A stretch of 60,000 bases of DNA from Bolinopsis microptera (Eukaryota; Ctenophora; Tentaculata; Lobata; Bolinopsidae): positions 8,803,669 to 8,863,668 of the forward strand of contig NC_087072.1 of the NCBI RefSeq assembly GCF_026151205.1, in the 5' to 3' direction. Position 1 is the stretch's first letter. Every line of letters begins with the position of its first letter. This document shows positions 10,841-21,501 of this stretch, piece by piece. Position numbers and translations under genes: made by a program. The notes beneath the pieces were generated by a model. It made no database searches. It worked only from the letters and a program-made list of their open reading frames with translations, and was not told the origin of the DNA.

Positions 10841-13800
10841 GTAATCTAGGACGGTGTCACAACGTTATTACGTGATCGTTCTCTCCAACAGCATCATTAT
10901 TATCTGATCATCACTACCTTCCTGTTTCTCTTTTTCGACAATTGGTCACTCATATTAAGTTAAGAGGCCATCTACTTAGGACGTCCGCCAAAATCGCAGA
11001 TTTTTAGACCACCCCCTCCCCCTGTCAGGGTGTGTCCGAATTTTCAAAGCCACCCCCCCCCCCCCTCTCCCCCGGACGTCCGGATTTCCAGCTACTTTTA
11101 AGAGTACAAATAAAATCATCTCAAATTCATTGTTAATAAAATGTGTAGTTACTTAAAATAGACAATAATACATTAATTAGTGTCGAACAAGTTTAGCACA
11201 GTTACATTTAAGTACTTAAGTAGCCATCCACTCGAATAAGTTTTAAGACAGTAGGAGAATATGCGAGTTCTGAATACACCGTCTACCTATTTTAAACGTA
11301 GTCTAGTAACTTTCAACTACAAATATGGGAGAGTTGGTCGACAAGTCACTCGATTAAAAGAAAATTAAGGTTAGTGAGGAGCTAATAAGAGAAGGTGACG
11401 AGATGGAAATGAACTGATACATAATTATATATCAGTTTATCTCCACATTATATTTATACTTATATTAATGTGTGTGGTCAATCAATATAGCGTGATCTAC
11501 AGTCTGCAATCTAGATATTATACAAACGCAGTACGAGTTACCGGGGCGTCATGATGCAGCCTCCTCCATAACAATGGAGTCTGAGTGATTATTGGAATCA
11601 GCTCCCATTAAGATTACATCCACACATAGTCGAACAGCATAAGACAAGTGGAATACAAACGAACGAATAGACTTCAAGTTCGTAAAGGACGTCGCTTGAG
11701 ATCGGAGGTTTCAAAACTCTAGTTCGACAGGCGAAATTATCTTGTCGAGCTTTAGTTTGTGTCGGACTTTAGTATGTGCCAAACAAGAGTCCAGGTTCGG
11801 CAGAGTCGAACTTAAGGGTTTGTCGAACTGGAGTACGTGTACCGATCCAACCAATTGGGTGGCTAAACTAGCCGCCAGGAACTCCTGCGTAAGTGACCGT
11901 GTCTTTATGTTTTACAGTTTCATGTTTGTCATTGTTATAAGTCTTCGTATACTTGTTCAATTCATCTTAAACGGTAATGCATTGGAAGCATTTTTAAAAT
12001 TAGTTAGCAAGCATGGGCATTCTGAATGCTAATTTGATATCGTCCTCACCCTGTTGCATCAATATCTGAGTGTTAAGCGTGTATTTAATATTGCATTTAT
12101 TGTATTAAGTACAGCTGTAAAGAATAACCCTATAAAAGGGTTTCACACAATTCAAACAGTAAACATATAATCCATGCGAGAATTAATCGAGAATCCCGCA
12201 CTACACTAAGAATTTATCACGGACGATAATTTTAACAATTATTCCCCCTAGTACTCATCTGACCAGAACCATGCTGTGAGAAAAACAGACAACAAAGCAC
12301 CCGTATCAGGAAACAATGGGTTTTCAGAAAACGTATACGATACCGCAGAAACGCAGAACATATAGATGTTAATTTGCTGTCCTGATCAAGGACCAAACCG
12401 GACAGATTTTTAATTTTTTTAACTGCAGAAACTTGTGTTTTGTAGCGTTTATAGTTATAAGTCGATGGTTGGATTTTTATCAAGATTTACTGCTACAAAT
12501 CAAATGCACAACCTTGGCTAATGTTGTTACTTGTTAGACTTAAAAGAGAATTGATATTTTTTGCTCTACAGAATTTGATTTAATAATTTTAGATTTTGTT
12601 TGTAAATATAGTGAAGATTTATTGCAGAGCAGAGTTTCATTCAAACATGCGACAGAATTGTCCTGTGTCCATTCTGTTCACTGCCCCTAGGAACAGAGGA
12701 AACATATTGGTGCGGTAAAATTATGCAAAAAGTGTGATCCCACTCCTGCCTACAATTATTTTATGTGCGTCAGATTTTATTTTTAAGGGGAAAAAACACC
12801 GCGATTAAGCTAAACAATTCGCCAAATTTGCAGCCTTTAGGTAGTGGTCTTCTCAAGTTGGATTATTCAACATCGTAGTATTTTATACTATACTAATTAC
12901 AACAGTACAAATCTATTACATTTATTAAAGACGTTACAGAAGGAATTAATTTAATGTAGTTTGAGGAATCCTCACTCTCCTCGCGTCCAACAATGGCGCG
13001 TTCCTCTTGTCTAAGTAATATAACATTGCAATACACGATTGCTTAGTTTAACCCATCAAGTCACTCAAGCTCACAACGTTAATGTATTACACCGAGTTTC
13101 CTGACAATTCAAGATATAAAATTCTAGAAGCACCCTCATAGAAGCTTTTAGTTTTACAATGAGATGTGTTTAAGACAACTGGGGTTACTTGAGCTGACGA
13201 TGGGCTCAATTGAGACAAGTACTCAAAGTCAATATTGTAATTTTACAACATCGTTTGTATAACTAATAGTAATACTATATCTTATATTGTAAAAGCTAAA
13301 ATGGCTGCAAATTATATTATGATTATCTAAACGTAACTCAATTTCAATCTTTTTAGGGACTGCGATCCAGCTTGTGGAGTTATTTATTTGCCAAAATTCA
13401 TCCTATTTCGTTTTTTCGACTATCGATAATTAGAAGCTTTTAATATTGAACATTCTTGGAACATTTTTGGAGGAAAATTGTTCTATATAATATGTGTTAA
13501 TACTTTCAACACTACTATATAACAAATAATTTGAGCATGAATAAGAAGTTGTTACTTTGAAACGTCGTTTATCCTAACAGTGCAATATCATTTGTCGCAA
13601 ATCAGAATAATCAGAAACTATTTGGAAAACCCAAAAACTGTCAATTGTTCTATATGTGTTTTTCCTGATTTTTAAAACTAAAAGCGATACTCTCTTTCTG
13701 ATGTATTTGATGTTACGAAAAACGTTTGAACCTAATCATACTAAATACTAAATAGTTATGGGCATGTCGATATTTTCTTATTGATTTGTACACAGCAGTA

Positions 13801-14243
13801 CCAAGTGCACAAATCTGATAGAACGAATAATATTATCGGCAGATGGTGCAGAAAGTTCGGTATACGGTTAATAGTGCGATTTTTCACCCACCGCACTTAT
13901 ATGTTGCCTCTGCCCAGGAATAATTGATCATGGGCCACTGCAAATTTACATGAGATGGGAGACTATTAGTTGCTAATGACTCCTCAGTGAATCAACCCTA
14001 TCAACAGTGATGTTGAAACTTGAAACATCCTATCGGAAATGGACCAACCCTCATTCAGTCACATTTTTGACACTGTTTTCCTTTTCAGATAATATTTAAA
14101 TCTAACTTAATTTGAGGCAGCCAAAATGCGGTGTTTGCTATGTTGTAAGTTGTAGGCTTCAATTTCCCTAAAATATTGCCGTCTACTTACAATTTTGTCA
14201 GACGATCAATTTTAGGATGTTGTTACTTTGAATTCCATCGCGG
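10841..14243. other. Intergenic, no gene seen
   Basis: AT-rich DNA without convincing exons on either strand. A low-complexity C-rich patch lies near 11010-11085. A stretch at about 13498-13540 (ACTTTCAACACTACTATATA...) recurs at 38170-38210 and marks a dispersed repeat. Confidence 0.5.
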
Positions 14244-14640
14244 TTAAAAATATCGATTTTTTGTTGTAGTTGTACTTGTCCTTGATTTAGTTGATTTGTA
14301 ATAAATTTTGATTTTTATGAAACTTTTATTACAAAATTGTTTTTTTGTTGATATGATAATATTTTCAATGTATATCTCATCGATAAGAATGTCAAGAGAT
14401 TGCAAGTATTGATCTAGACCTGGTCCTTCAATTGTTCTCATGAAATATGTCATTTTGTGCCTAATTCCATGAGTGAAATTGAATGCTGCATAAGCTGCTT
14501 GTGCCTGTGGCTGGGATTGACCAAAATCTGATAATCTGTTGATTATTTTGGTCCATTTTTCAACTAAATATGAATCAATGTATTCAGATGCCAACGAACG
14601 TGCAAATTTGGCTAGCTCATCACGTAAATCTTGCCCCTCT
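14244..14640 (-). pseudogene. Retroelement-derived ORF fragment
   Basis: Minus-strand reading from about 14640 to 14330 gives DELAKFARSLASEYIDSYL followed by W..II.RLSDFGQSQPQAQ, AAYAAFNFTHGIRHKMTYF and MRTIEG. The SQPQAAYAAF...H...W/MTYFMRTI pattern is a hallmark of a reverse-transcriptase-type element common in invertebrate genomes, located between the polymerase core and the C-terminus. No YxDD motif or element ends are nearby, and the reading frame fades on both sides, so this is a decayed fragment. Confidence 0.6.
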
Positions 14641-15191
14641 CCTTAACCCGAAATCGACTTTAATAATGGAGATGGTTTCTAATTAAAAATTAAATTTTAC
14701 GCAATGGTTTAAAAATCAACATTCTAACATTCTACACGCTAACTTCAATTTGATAAGAAGAAAAATTAGATAATTACGAAACCCAAAAGTAAACAATTCC
14801 CTGTTCAAATTCTTCATACATGCTAAAACTGTGTATGAGTATCTAAAAATTGTTCCGGACTATTTCATCCTTTGCCATAACCTTAAATCATGAATCCCAA
14901 ATACTCAAATATCATGCCCCTTTAGCTGTAATAGTTAACGTTATCATATCTTCGTCCATGTGCTGTTCTCCTAGTGAGGTAACGGTTTAGCTTTCTTGGC
15001 TATTGTTGTTGTTTTGCGTGTTCCACCTGGCCCTATCCCTAAAATTGAGAATTTAGGGTATGATAATGAGTATTGTTGATATTTGATGATACTTAACAAT
15101 TGTGTTGAAGCAGTAATAACTTGATTATCTTAAGTGTTCAGAAACAGAATATAGTTGAACTAGTACTACCGTATAACACTCCTCCATAGCA
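14641..15191. other. Intergenic, no gene seen
   Basis: AT-rich spacer between the retroelement fragment and the 3' end of the lectin gene. I see no coding or repeat signal that I can support. Confidence 0.4.
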
Positions 15192-15197
15192 ATTTAT
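15192..15197 (-). terminator. Polyadenylation signal of the lectin gene
   Basis: TTTATT on the + strand is AATAAA on the minus strand, about 104 bases past the TAA stop at 15303-15301. That is a normal 3' UTR distance. Confidence 0.5.
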
Positions 15198-15300
15198 TTT
15201 CAAAATTTGCTCCATAAATAAACAGATATTTCTATTTTTACAATCCCTTCATTCCTTCTGCTTGAAAATGCAAATAATCAAGCATGATACAAATTTTCGA

Positions 15301-16163
15301 TTACCTTTTCACTTTGTCACTGTATATTTCAACCTCGCATAGAGTTAAGATCCCACGCTGAATTTCTATTGTGATCTGATCTGCGATAACATGCCCACAC
15401 TCGACCTCATACACACGTTTACCCTTTAGAAAAGTTAGTCGTTCACCACACTTTTTCTTAGTTCCTCCAGACAGAGTAAATACCTGTAGGCTGTAGATAA
15501 GTAGAAAATATCTTACAAGTGCAAAAAGTGACAAGTAATGAGATGGGTCCTTTTTTGTAGATTTTATTTATAAATATTAAAATGTACTCACCAATCTCGT
15601 CCAAAATTTGATAGTTTACAGTTACACAGTCTGCCTAATGGTATGAAATCTGACTATCAATTATTTACTTGTATATGAGTTAAGACAAACCTGAGCTCCA
15701 TCGATCATTCTGTCTTGACCATTTTCCGCTATGTTGTAGATTGCTACCCTGGAAACCTCGTAACCTGCTGCGAGGTCAAGCTTCCACCATTGGGGGACTG
15801 AACCTGCTGTAATTGTACAGGAGCTGAAAAATAAATTCCAGCTATGATTGTGAAGTGATGAGTTTAACTATAATATGCGTGACTTGCAAACTCACACGAC
15901 AAAAAAGCAAAAAGGAGGAACATTGAAGGTTGACTCCTTATTGAAACTTTGAACTCTACTTTAAATCATGGTTATCTGATCTTGGTTGTCTTGAGTTTGG
16001 GAAGGCAGAATAGAACAATAATATGTTTCATCCATTCACTGTGTCACTCACTTGCTGCTGAATTCTCCATTCGTATTTCCGTCAATGGCTCGCTCAGGTG
16101 CTCCACCAACACTTCTTGAACCGCTTTGTGAAGCCGAAAAGTGGGAATTATCGATAAGACCAG
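15301..16163 (-). other. F-type lectin (fucolectin) domain exons
   Basis: Exon 16163-16052: NSHFSASQSG...APERAIDGNTNGEFSS, the usual N-terminal strand with the ion-site loop. Exon 15823-15691: SCTITAGSVPQWWKLDL followed by VSRVAIYNIAENGQDRMIDG, matching the family's C-T-x-T...PWWRVDL and V..V.IYNR.D....RL.GA landmarks. Exon 15483-15301: KKKCGERLTF...VYEVECG...GILTLCEVEIY, matching the closing LTLCEVEVY strand. The family's fucose-contacting His (SCTHT) and Arg-x-Asp (YNRxD) positions read Ile and Ile-Ala-Glu here, so classical fucose binding may be lost or changed. Stop TAA at 15303-15301. Confidence 0.8.
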
Positions 16164-18666
16164 CTGAAAAAGGAGATCTTTATTTTTAGAAGTACTACAT
16201 GATCAGCCTCCAAACATCAAAGATAGTTCATCTTATTTATCAGCTATTAAGGGCCCTTGGTATATTGAGTTAATGATCTCTTGGAAATCAATTTTGTGTC
16301 GACTGCAAAATAGTTTCAAGTATCAGGAGTATCGGGAAGGGGTTTTTTTGGAACCCCCTTAAGTTTGCGTGTGTGTTATACGTGCCTTATCCAACTTCTG
16401 AAATTTGTTTTTTGTGTGTAATCCGTGCCTCAAGTGTGCCTTCAGTGTCGTCCGACAAATAACCGAATCACCTTGTCTGAGGAAATCTTACCGTCTTTAC
16501 AGAAAGGCTCCTCTGTGTAGGAGAACTGATCCTTCTTCAGGCAGGTCACTTCTCTGTCCCCTGTATTAATGTAGTCTCGTGAGCAGGACACTTGGATAAC
16601 TTGTCCAATCTCAACAGGAAAGCTTGCGGAGGTTATCACGGACTTCCAACCAAAAGGTAATCCTTCACAAACTGCGACTGGCGGATATTTTGACTCTTCA
16701 CACTGGAAGCGTACATTTATGATGCCTTGATGATCGTTTTTGAAAACTTTTTTTAAATGTGATATCGCTCCGTACATCACTTGAGCTCCCACAAATGCTT
16801 GTCCTGTAGGACACTGGATCATGTTGTTTTTATTCCCATTCCAGTTTGTTCCAGAGTCATGCCATGAGTAACCATCAGTGCATCTGAAGCTAGCGTTCAC
16901 CAGACCGCAGCAGCTCTGGCTATGTCCCAAGAAAGAGTCAATTCCACCTTTCCCAGAGCATTTCACCCCTTCGGAAAGTTTTTCATTGGACCACTCTGAT
17001 TGTGGTTGGTTAACATAATCGATAGCTTTAGGTCCTGAAATATCAAGCATAACTGCAAAGCTGGTGAACCAGCTCCAGATACTACTGCTATCAGGTCGTT
17101 CTCTGTCTGTTAATCCATCTTCCCTCAATCGCTCGTATCCAACAAACTCTACAAACTGGCTTGCCCTTCTATCCGGATCGTGACATCTTAACGCAAGATC
17201 GATGAGTCCATGTCCCGATCGGTAGAGCCAAGCCATGTCGACTATGTAGAACCCTTTAGGACAGGATTTAGTTATCTTCGCTCCGTTTGATCCTGGATGT
17301 GACCAGTTTGTCCAGGTCCTGGAAACTGCAAGGAGATTTATGAGAATTCTTCTGTCCTACGAAAACAATCATTTTTTTTTACAAAGTTGGAATGAATTTT
17401 AGAATTAATGAAATGTTCGAAATAACTATAAATAATAAAGAAACGCAAAATAAACGTTTTATTTAGGTATGATCATTAAGAGATTAAGGCGATGTGATGG
17501 ATGATTTTAAAATTGCATGATCTAGATACTTATTTTCCTTCAGTAGGTAAATGCCTCATTACATATATTTAGTTTACACTGAAAAGAATCGAAGTGTCTT
17601 ACAAGACTGTTAATAATGTTATTTAATGTACATTCCTTACTTTTACCCTTTGCTAACCAACTTATCCACTCATTTAGATCATGTATCAAAGTTTTCCGTT
17701 CACTTTGCCGACACAAACTAAGACACTGTTGTGCCTGCACTTACCAGATTTACAGTTAGGTTTCCTTGTATAAAGGTGTACTGGTCAGCTACTACACATG
17801 TTCCCTGACTGTCCCCATAGTTATTCATTCCAGGACGACATGCGAAGCTTATCTTATCTCCTGTCTTATATATAGTATCCTTGTATACACAGATGCTCTC
17901 TGAAGTGTTTATTTGTTTGAGCTTTACTAGGCTTATATGGTGGGGGGGGGGGGGGGGGTATGATAAGTGAATGAAACAGGGGAAAGGTGTTTAGGTTAAC
18001 TTCACTAACCTTCAGGTCTGATGAAAAAGTTTTTTCTCTCGTCGAACGTTAGAAATAATATTTCTTTGTTAGTCCAATTCTTTTCACACGTATCACCGCG
18101 CCTATCTGCAGCGAAGTTAAAATTAAGAAGAGTTTTTCCGTTGCACTCCAGAACCAAGCTAGTCGGTGTGAGAGACAGTCTCAAGATCTTGGGGCCGAAC
18201 GGGACCTGTCGGAGTGGTTGCACTGCATCGCAGAACTCTACTTTGTACTGCCACTTTTTACTTCTATCTTTGTAGAATGTGAACGTAGACGCAGTTCCAT
18301 CTGAGAACACAAACTTAGGATTTATCCTTTCCCGCTCAATATCACGTGCTCCTCTAATGATTAGAGTCTGACCTTGACTTAGTGGATACTTCTTCAATTC
18401 TACTGGCGCTTCCCAGCCTGAGCAGGAAAATAATAATTATCATTTAAACTCTTCGCTGTAAATAACCTATCGCTCAAGCTTCAATTCGTTTTGAAGAGAA
18501 ATGCTCATATCGTTCCAAGTAAACAAATAATATTATGTGAAGCAAAGTGCTAACCTTGAGGCCGAGGAAGGTTGGAGTTAGGTACCTTTGCGTAAGCTAC
18601 TGATAGAGGTACGATCATGATAAACATAGCATAACACATTCGACCTTGCTTTCTCATCTCCGACAT
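15301..18666 (-). CDS. Secreted multidomain lectin: beta-sandwich-like domain, Sushi, VMO-I-like repeats, Sushi, F-type lectin domain
   Basis: Predicted exons on the minus strand: 18666-18555, 18417-18010, 17899-17745, 17578-17563 (microexon), 17325-16492, 16163-16052, 15823-15691, 15483-15301. All phases join when the 16-nt microexon is included. The first exon encodes a signal peptide (CYAMFIMIVPLSVAYA) after a short basic start. No transmembrane segment is present, so the protein should be secreted. The last three exons form an F-type lectin (fucolectin/tachylectin-4) domain, usually a fucose binder in innate recognition. TATA at about 18715 and AATAAA at 15197 frame the gene. Start choice: the first ATG after the TATA; a second in-frame Met follows three codons later. 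Confidence 0.75.
16492..17325 (-). other. Lectin exon with VMO-I-like repeats and a second Sushi
   Basis: One long exon of 834 nt. The first part shows repeats of the form CP.G..I/V.....Y....GL....RC: SCPKGFYIVDMAWLYRSG...LALRC, a more diverged middle copy ending VNASFRC, and IQCPTGQAFVGAQVMYG...GIINVRFQC. This resembles the beta-prism repeats of vitelline membrane outer layer protein I, a tentative call. The last part is a Sushi (CEGLPFGWKSV...VSCSRDYINTGDREVTC...PFC). The frame needs one base from the previous exon. Confidence 0.55.
17563..17578 (-). other. Predicted 16-nt microexon of the lectin gene
   Basis: Exon 17745 ends in phase 0 and exon 17325 can only be read if one base precedes it, so they cannot be joined directly. 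Between them the minus strand has GATTCTTTTCAG, then TGTAAACTAAATATAT, then GTAATG. Those 16 bases (3n+1) repair the phase and supply CKLNI, including the final Cys missing from the upstream Sushi. The donor GTAATG is weak. The model is inferred from phase and the Cys pattern. Confidence 0.5.
17745..17899 (-). other. Lectin exon: first Sushi, missing its last Cys
   Basis: Encodes ESICVYKDTIYKTGDKISF, ACRPGMNNYGDSQGTC and VVADQYTFIQGNLTVNL, with three of the four Sushi cysteines. The fourth is expected just downstream and is provided by the microexon 17578-17563. Donor GTAAGT, acceptor TTCAG. The intron before it holds a G homopolymer at about 17942-17958. Confidence 0.7.
18010..18417 (-). other. 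Lectin exon: N-terminal beta-rich domain
   Basis: A 136-residue domain (WEAPVELKKYPLSQGQTLII...RINPKFVFSDG...WQYKVEFCD...ILRLSLTPTSLVLECNGK...ILFLTFDE..FFI). Alternating hydrophobic strands and the P-K-F-V / L..N.K motifs suggest a galectin-like or laminin-G-like beta sandwich. I cannot assign it to a named family. Confidence 0.5.
18555..18666 (-). other. Lectin exon 1: signal peptide
   Basis: Start codon at 18666-18664. MSEMRKQGR precedes a hydrophobic run CYAMFIMIVPLSVAYA and a likely cleavage after AYA. It ends in phase 1 with donor GTTAGC and joins exon 18417 through a Gly codon. Confidence 0.7.
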
Positions 18667-18708
18667 TTAGATTATCATCAGCTAAATGGATATGATACAT
18701 GTGACGCA

Positions 18709-18718
18709 CTATATTATA
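18709..18718 (-). promoter_or_regulatory. TATA box of the lectin gene
   Basis: The minus strand reads TATAATATAG about 45-50 bases upstream of the lectin ATG. The 19-bp minisatellite starts immediately further upstream, so the core promoter abuts the repeat. Confidence 0.45.
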
Positions 18719-19088
18719 CCACCCCTCCGCAATCATCTCACTCCTCCGCAATCATCTTACTCCTCCGCAATCATACCACCCCTCCGCAATCATCTCACTC
18801 CTCCGCAATCATACCACCCCTCCGCAATCATCTTACTCCTCCGCAATCATACCACCCCTCCACAATCATACCACCCCTCCGCAATCATACCGCCCCTCCG
18901 CAATCATCTCACACCTCCGCAATCATACCACCCCTCCGCAATCATCTCACTCCTCCGCAATCATACCACCCCTCCGCAATCATACCACCCCTTCGCAATC
19001 ATACCACCCCTCCGCAATCATACCACCCCTCCGCAATCATACCACCCTCCGCAATCATCTTACTCCTCCGCAATCATCTCACTCCTGA
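18717..19088. repeat. 19-bp minisatellite, about 20 copies, at the lectin promoter
   Basis: Head-to-tail units of the form CTCCGCAATCATACCACCC, with a variable last third (ATCTCACTC, ATCTTACTC, ATACCACCC). The period is 19 bp, so all three + strand frames stay open and give meaningless repeating ORFs. It lies between the lectin TATA box and the neighbouring HIRAN element. Confidence 0.9.
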
Positions 19089-19139
19089 ACATTGCATGTG
19101 CGAAATTGAGCAAACATTGATATACCAGCTTAAACACCC

Positions 19140-20233
19140 TACCTTACAAGACTTTTTCATAACGTACGAAATGCGACGGTTTTTCCCGAAATTTCGACAT
19201 ATTTTCGGACCGCCAAAATTTCGGTCGTCGTAATAGAATCCGTCGCATTATTTTTAGCTTATTCCAATAATTGTGGCTTCATCGATTCATTTTGTTCTTG
19301 AAAAGTTAGTGATATGATGGTGGGACAAATAAACACAATATGCCATGATGAATTTAATGTCAAGTAATACGTTTTAAATTTACAATAAATTACATTTATG
19401 TGCTAACATAAACGTCTTATAAGAGACTAAGTCAAGATAAACAATTTAATACCAAACTCAATAAGTCATGTGATGCAGATATACTGTTATTGATCAGTAG
19501 AGTAAAATTTAGATTTTAGATTGAAATACTAAAATCAGCACTAATCAGTAATCATCTTATTACTCAAGTCAATTTAAAAAGGATCTTGTTCCGGAAAAGT
19601 AACCACATGGACTGATATCTACGATGGTGAGAAGGTTACTATCCATCGGGAAACTAACGATGTGTCTCTTCAACATGATCGGTATGCGTGTGCCGTGAAG
19701 CGGATAAAGGACGGAAGAGCTTTGCTTGTTCCACATTTGGTAACCGTCGGACATATTCCGTTAGAAGTTAGTAAACATTGTCACTATTTCATGTGCCACG
19801 GTGGGGAAATTAATGGAGTTGTTGAGGATAGCAGACACCGTCGTTCCCCTATACCCTCCGGTGGATTGGAAGTCAAGTTGAAACTTACTTTCAAAGGCCT
19901 CGGAGACATCGTGTACAAGATGAAGCAGCTTATCCGAGAATCTTACTCCTGTGAGTACACTGGAGAACAGCGTGAAACTGAAAGAGTCGAGCCGGACCCA
20001 TTAGAGGAAGATGAAGAAATCGATTTATAAGTTTCATTTTGTTTCAACATGATTTTACCGATTTTTAGAAAATTTGGAATTTCCTTTGTGTCAGAAAACA
20101 AAATGATGAAAAATACCCTTATTTTCTGTGACGTCCGAAATGTGACGGTTTTTGTTCAATTTCGCCATATTTTCGGACCGCCAAAATTTCGGTCGTCGCA
20201 AATTGGTCCGCCACAAAAAAGTCTTGTAAGGTA
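19140..20233. mobile_element. TIR element carrying a HIRAN-like ORF
   Basis: Ends are an exact inverted repeat: TACCTTACAAGACTTTTT at 19140-19157 and its reverse complement at 20216-20233. If the outer TA is target, this is a TA duplication as in Tc1/mariner-like elements. Just inside, a roughly 62-bp direct repeat occurs at 19168-19230 and 20137-20198 (GAAATGYGACGGTTTTT... TTTCGGACCGCCAAAATTTC). The cargo is one HIRAN-like ORF; no transposase catalytic domain is visible in 1.1 kb. Confidence 0.75.
19578..20030 (+). CDS. HIRAN-like domain protein (transposon cargo, start uncertain)
   Basis: Open frame of 151 codons, no in-frame ATG near its start, ending in TAA at 20028-20030. It contains WTDIYDGEKVTIHRETND, DRYACAVKRIKDG, TVGHIPLEVSKHCHYFMCHG and GGLEVKLKLTFKG. 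The N..D.YAVAV...G..VGHLP..IS...FL..GG....V...RR....GGLEIPC.. pattern is the HIRAN-like ORF often found with invertebrate transposons. HIRAN domains bind DNA ends or single-stranded 3' ends in HLTF-type helicases. The C-terminus is acidic (EPDPLEEDEEIDL). A start exon may lie upstream within the element (acceptors near 19567), or the copy may be truncated. Confidence 0.6.
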   Translation, partial: KGSCSGKVTTWTDIYDGEKVTIHRETNDVSLQHDRYACAVKRIKDGRALLVPHLVTVGHIPLEVSKHCHYFMCHGGEINGVVEDSRHRRSPIPSGGLEVKLKLTFKGLGDIVYKMKQLIRESYSCEYTGEQRETERVEPDPLEEDEEIDL

Positions 20234-20299
20234 TATCACGTACTGGATCAATCGGCACTATTACAACAACCTAGTAATATGTTTACAGTGTCACAATTG

Positions 20300-21366
20300 A
20301 AACAAAATGGTAAAAAACGGGTTAATTTCGTCACAAAAATATTATAACTCTGTTTCCTCCTTGCTGGAAAATAACTAGTTTATCGAAATTTGTATGATGA
20401 CAAAATTATATTTAATTCTAATAGAGGTATGGCGAACTTCAAAATAGGGCATACAATGTTAATTTCGTCACATAAGTTGTTGTAAAAGTTTGATAATTTT
20501 TCATTCACATCGATATTTCTCATTATGGTTCACGGAATTGATTAATACAAGAAATATAGCAGCCCATACCAGTTTTCCGTATTAAATTTATATTGTTAGG
20601 GGCACAAAATTTTAATTTGTCACATTTTTAGTGACTAATCAAAATTTAACTTAACATTGTTAAACTTGAGCTCTGATGTGCTGGACAATAATTACCAATT
20701 AGTTCTGAAATTCTAATAGAGGTATAGTTCTTCAGAATAGGGACAAGAAATGTTAACTTCGTCACATCATTTTTGTGACAATTTTAATATCAACTGCCAT
20801 ATCTTGAAACAACTGTATCGTCCATACTCCTTATATGGAGTTTTCCCGCTTTTCAAACCAAAATCAGATAAAAATGATTTCGGCAATGCTCCCAAAATTG
20901 AAAATTCCATAAAATGTGACATAATTAACCTCATTTCACAATAACCAAGTGTGTGTATTATTATTAGGCAACCATTCAAAACAGCATATTTTAGGGCTGT
21001 GATCGATAGAAGAACCGTCACACAATGAGTTAAAAGAGTTTTGAGGACACCTCACAGTAGAAAAGAGGTATCGTATTATGAGTGTGACAAAGTTATCCAA
21101 ATATTGCCGTATACGGAACCATTGGATCCGTGCCCTTTAACTAATGGTGTATTATAATTGTTAGATTGACCTAATCTACTATATTTCAGACCAAGGAATG
21201 TTAATTGGGCAGCTACAGTTAACTAAGTCACAGAAATGTGACATTTAAACATTATAGTGTCTAACAACAACAAATTTTATTTCTGAGCAGTGCATATGGG
21301 AGTATGGGTCACGTGGCTAATGTTCAGAACTTCTGAACTGTGAACACTGATTCTGAACATGCTATG
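20300..21366. repeat. Degenerate tandem repeats with a GTTAAYTTCGTCACA motif
   Basis: Motif TTAATTTCGTCACA or close variants recurs near 20310, 20458, 20610 and 20750, about 140-150 bp apart. The stretch ATTCTAATAGAGGTATRG... recurs 292 bp apart (about 20417 and 20709). The unit is probably about 290 bp, made of two related halves, strongly diverged. No gene seen. Confidence 0.5.
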
Positions 21367-21501
21367 TTAACCCATTAGGGACGACGAGTTTTAAAGTTTG
21401 CCGATTTTGATGCCGTTTAACACACTAGGTCACTTTACAGCAAAAATGAGATATCCAAAAAAGCTAATCTGTATCTCGTTTACTTTAAAAGATACAGCTA
21501 T

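Noticed and set aside
15585-15627. Candidate extra lectin exon (acceptor CATTAG, donor GTGAGT)
   Set aside because: It would end in phase 1 and break the frame of exon 15483-15301, while direct joining of 15691 to 15483 gives the expected fucolectin reading.
18646-19233. Overlapping + strand ORFs of 144 and 195 codons rich in Pro, Ser, His
   Set aside because: They come from the 19-bp minisatellite, which has no stop in any of the three frames and repeats every 19 residues.
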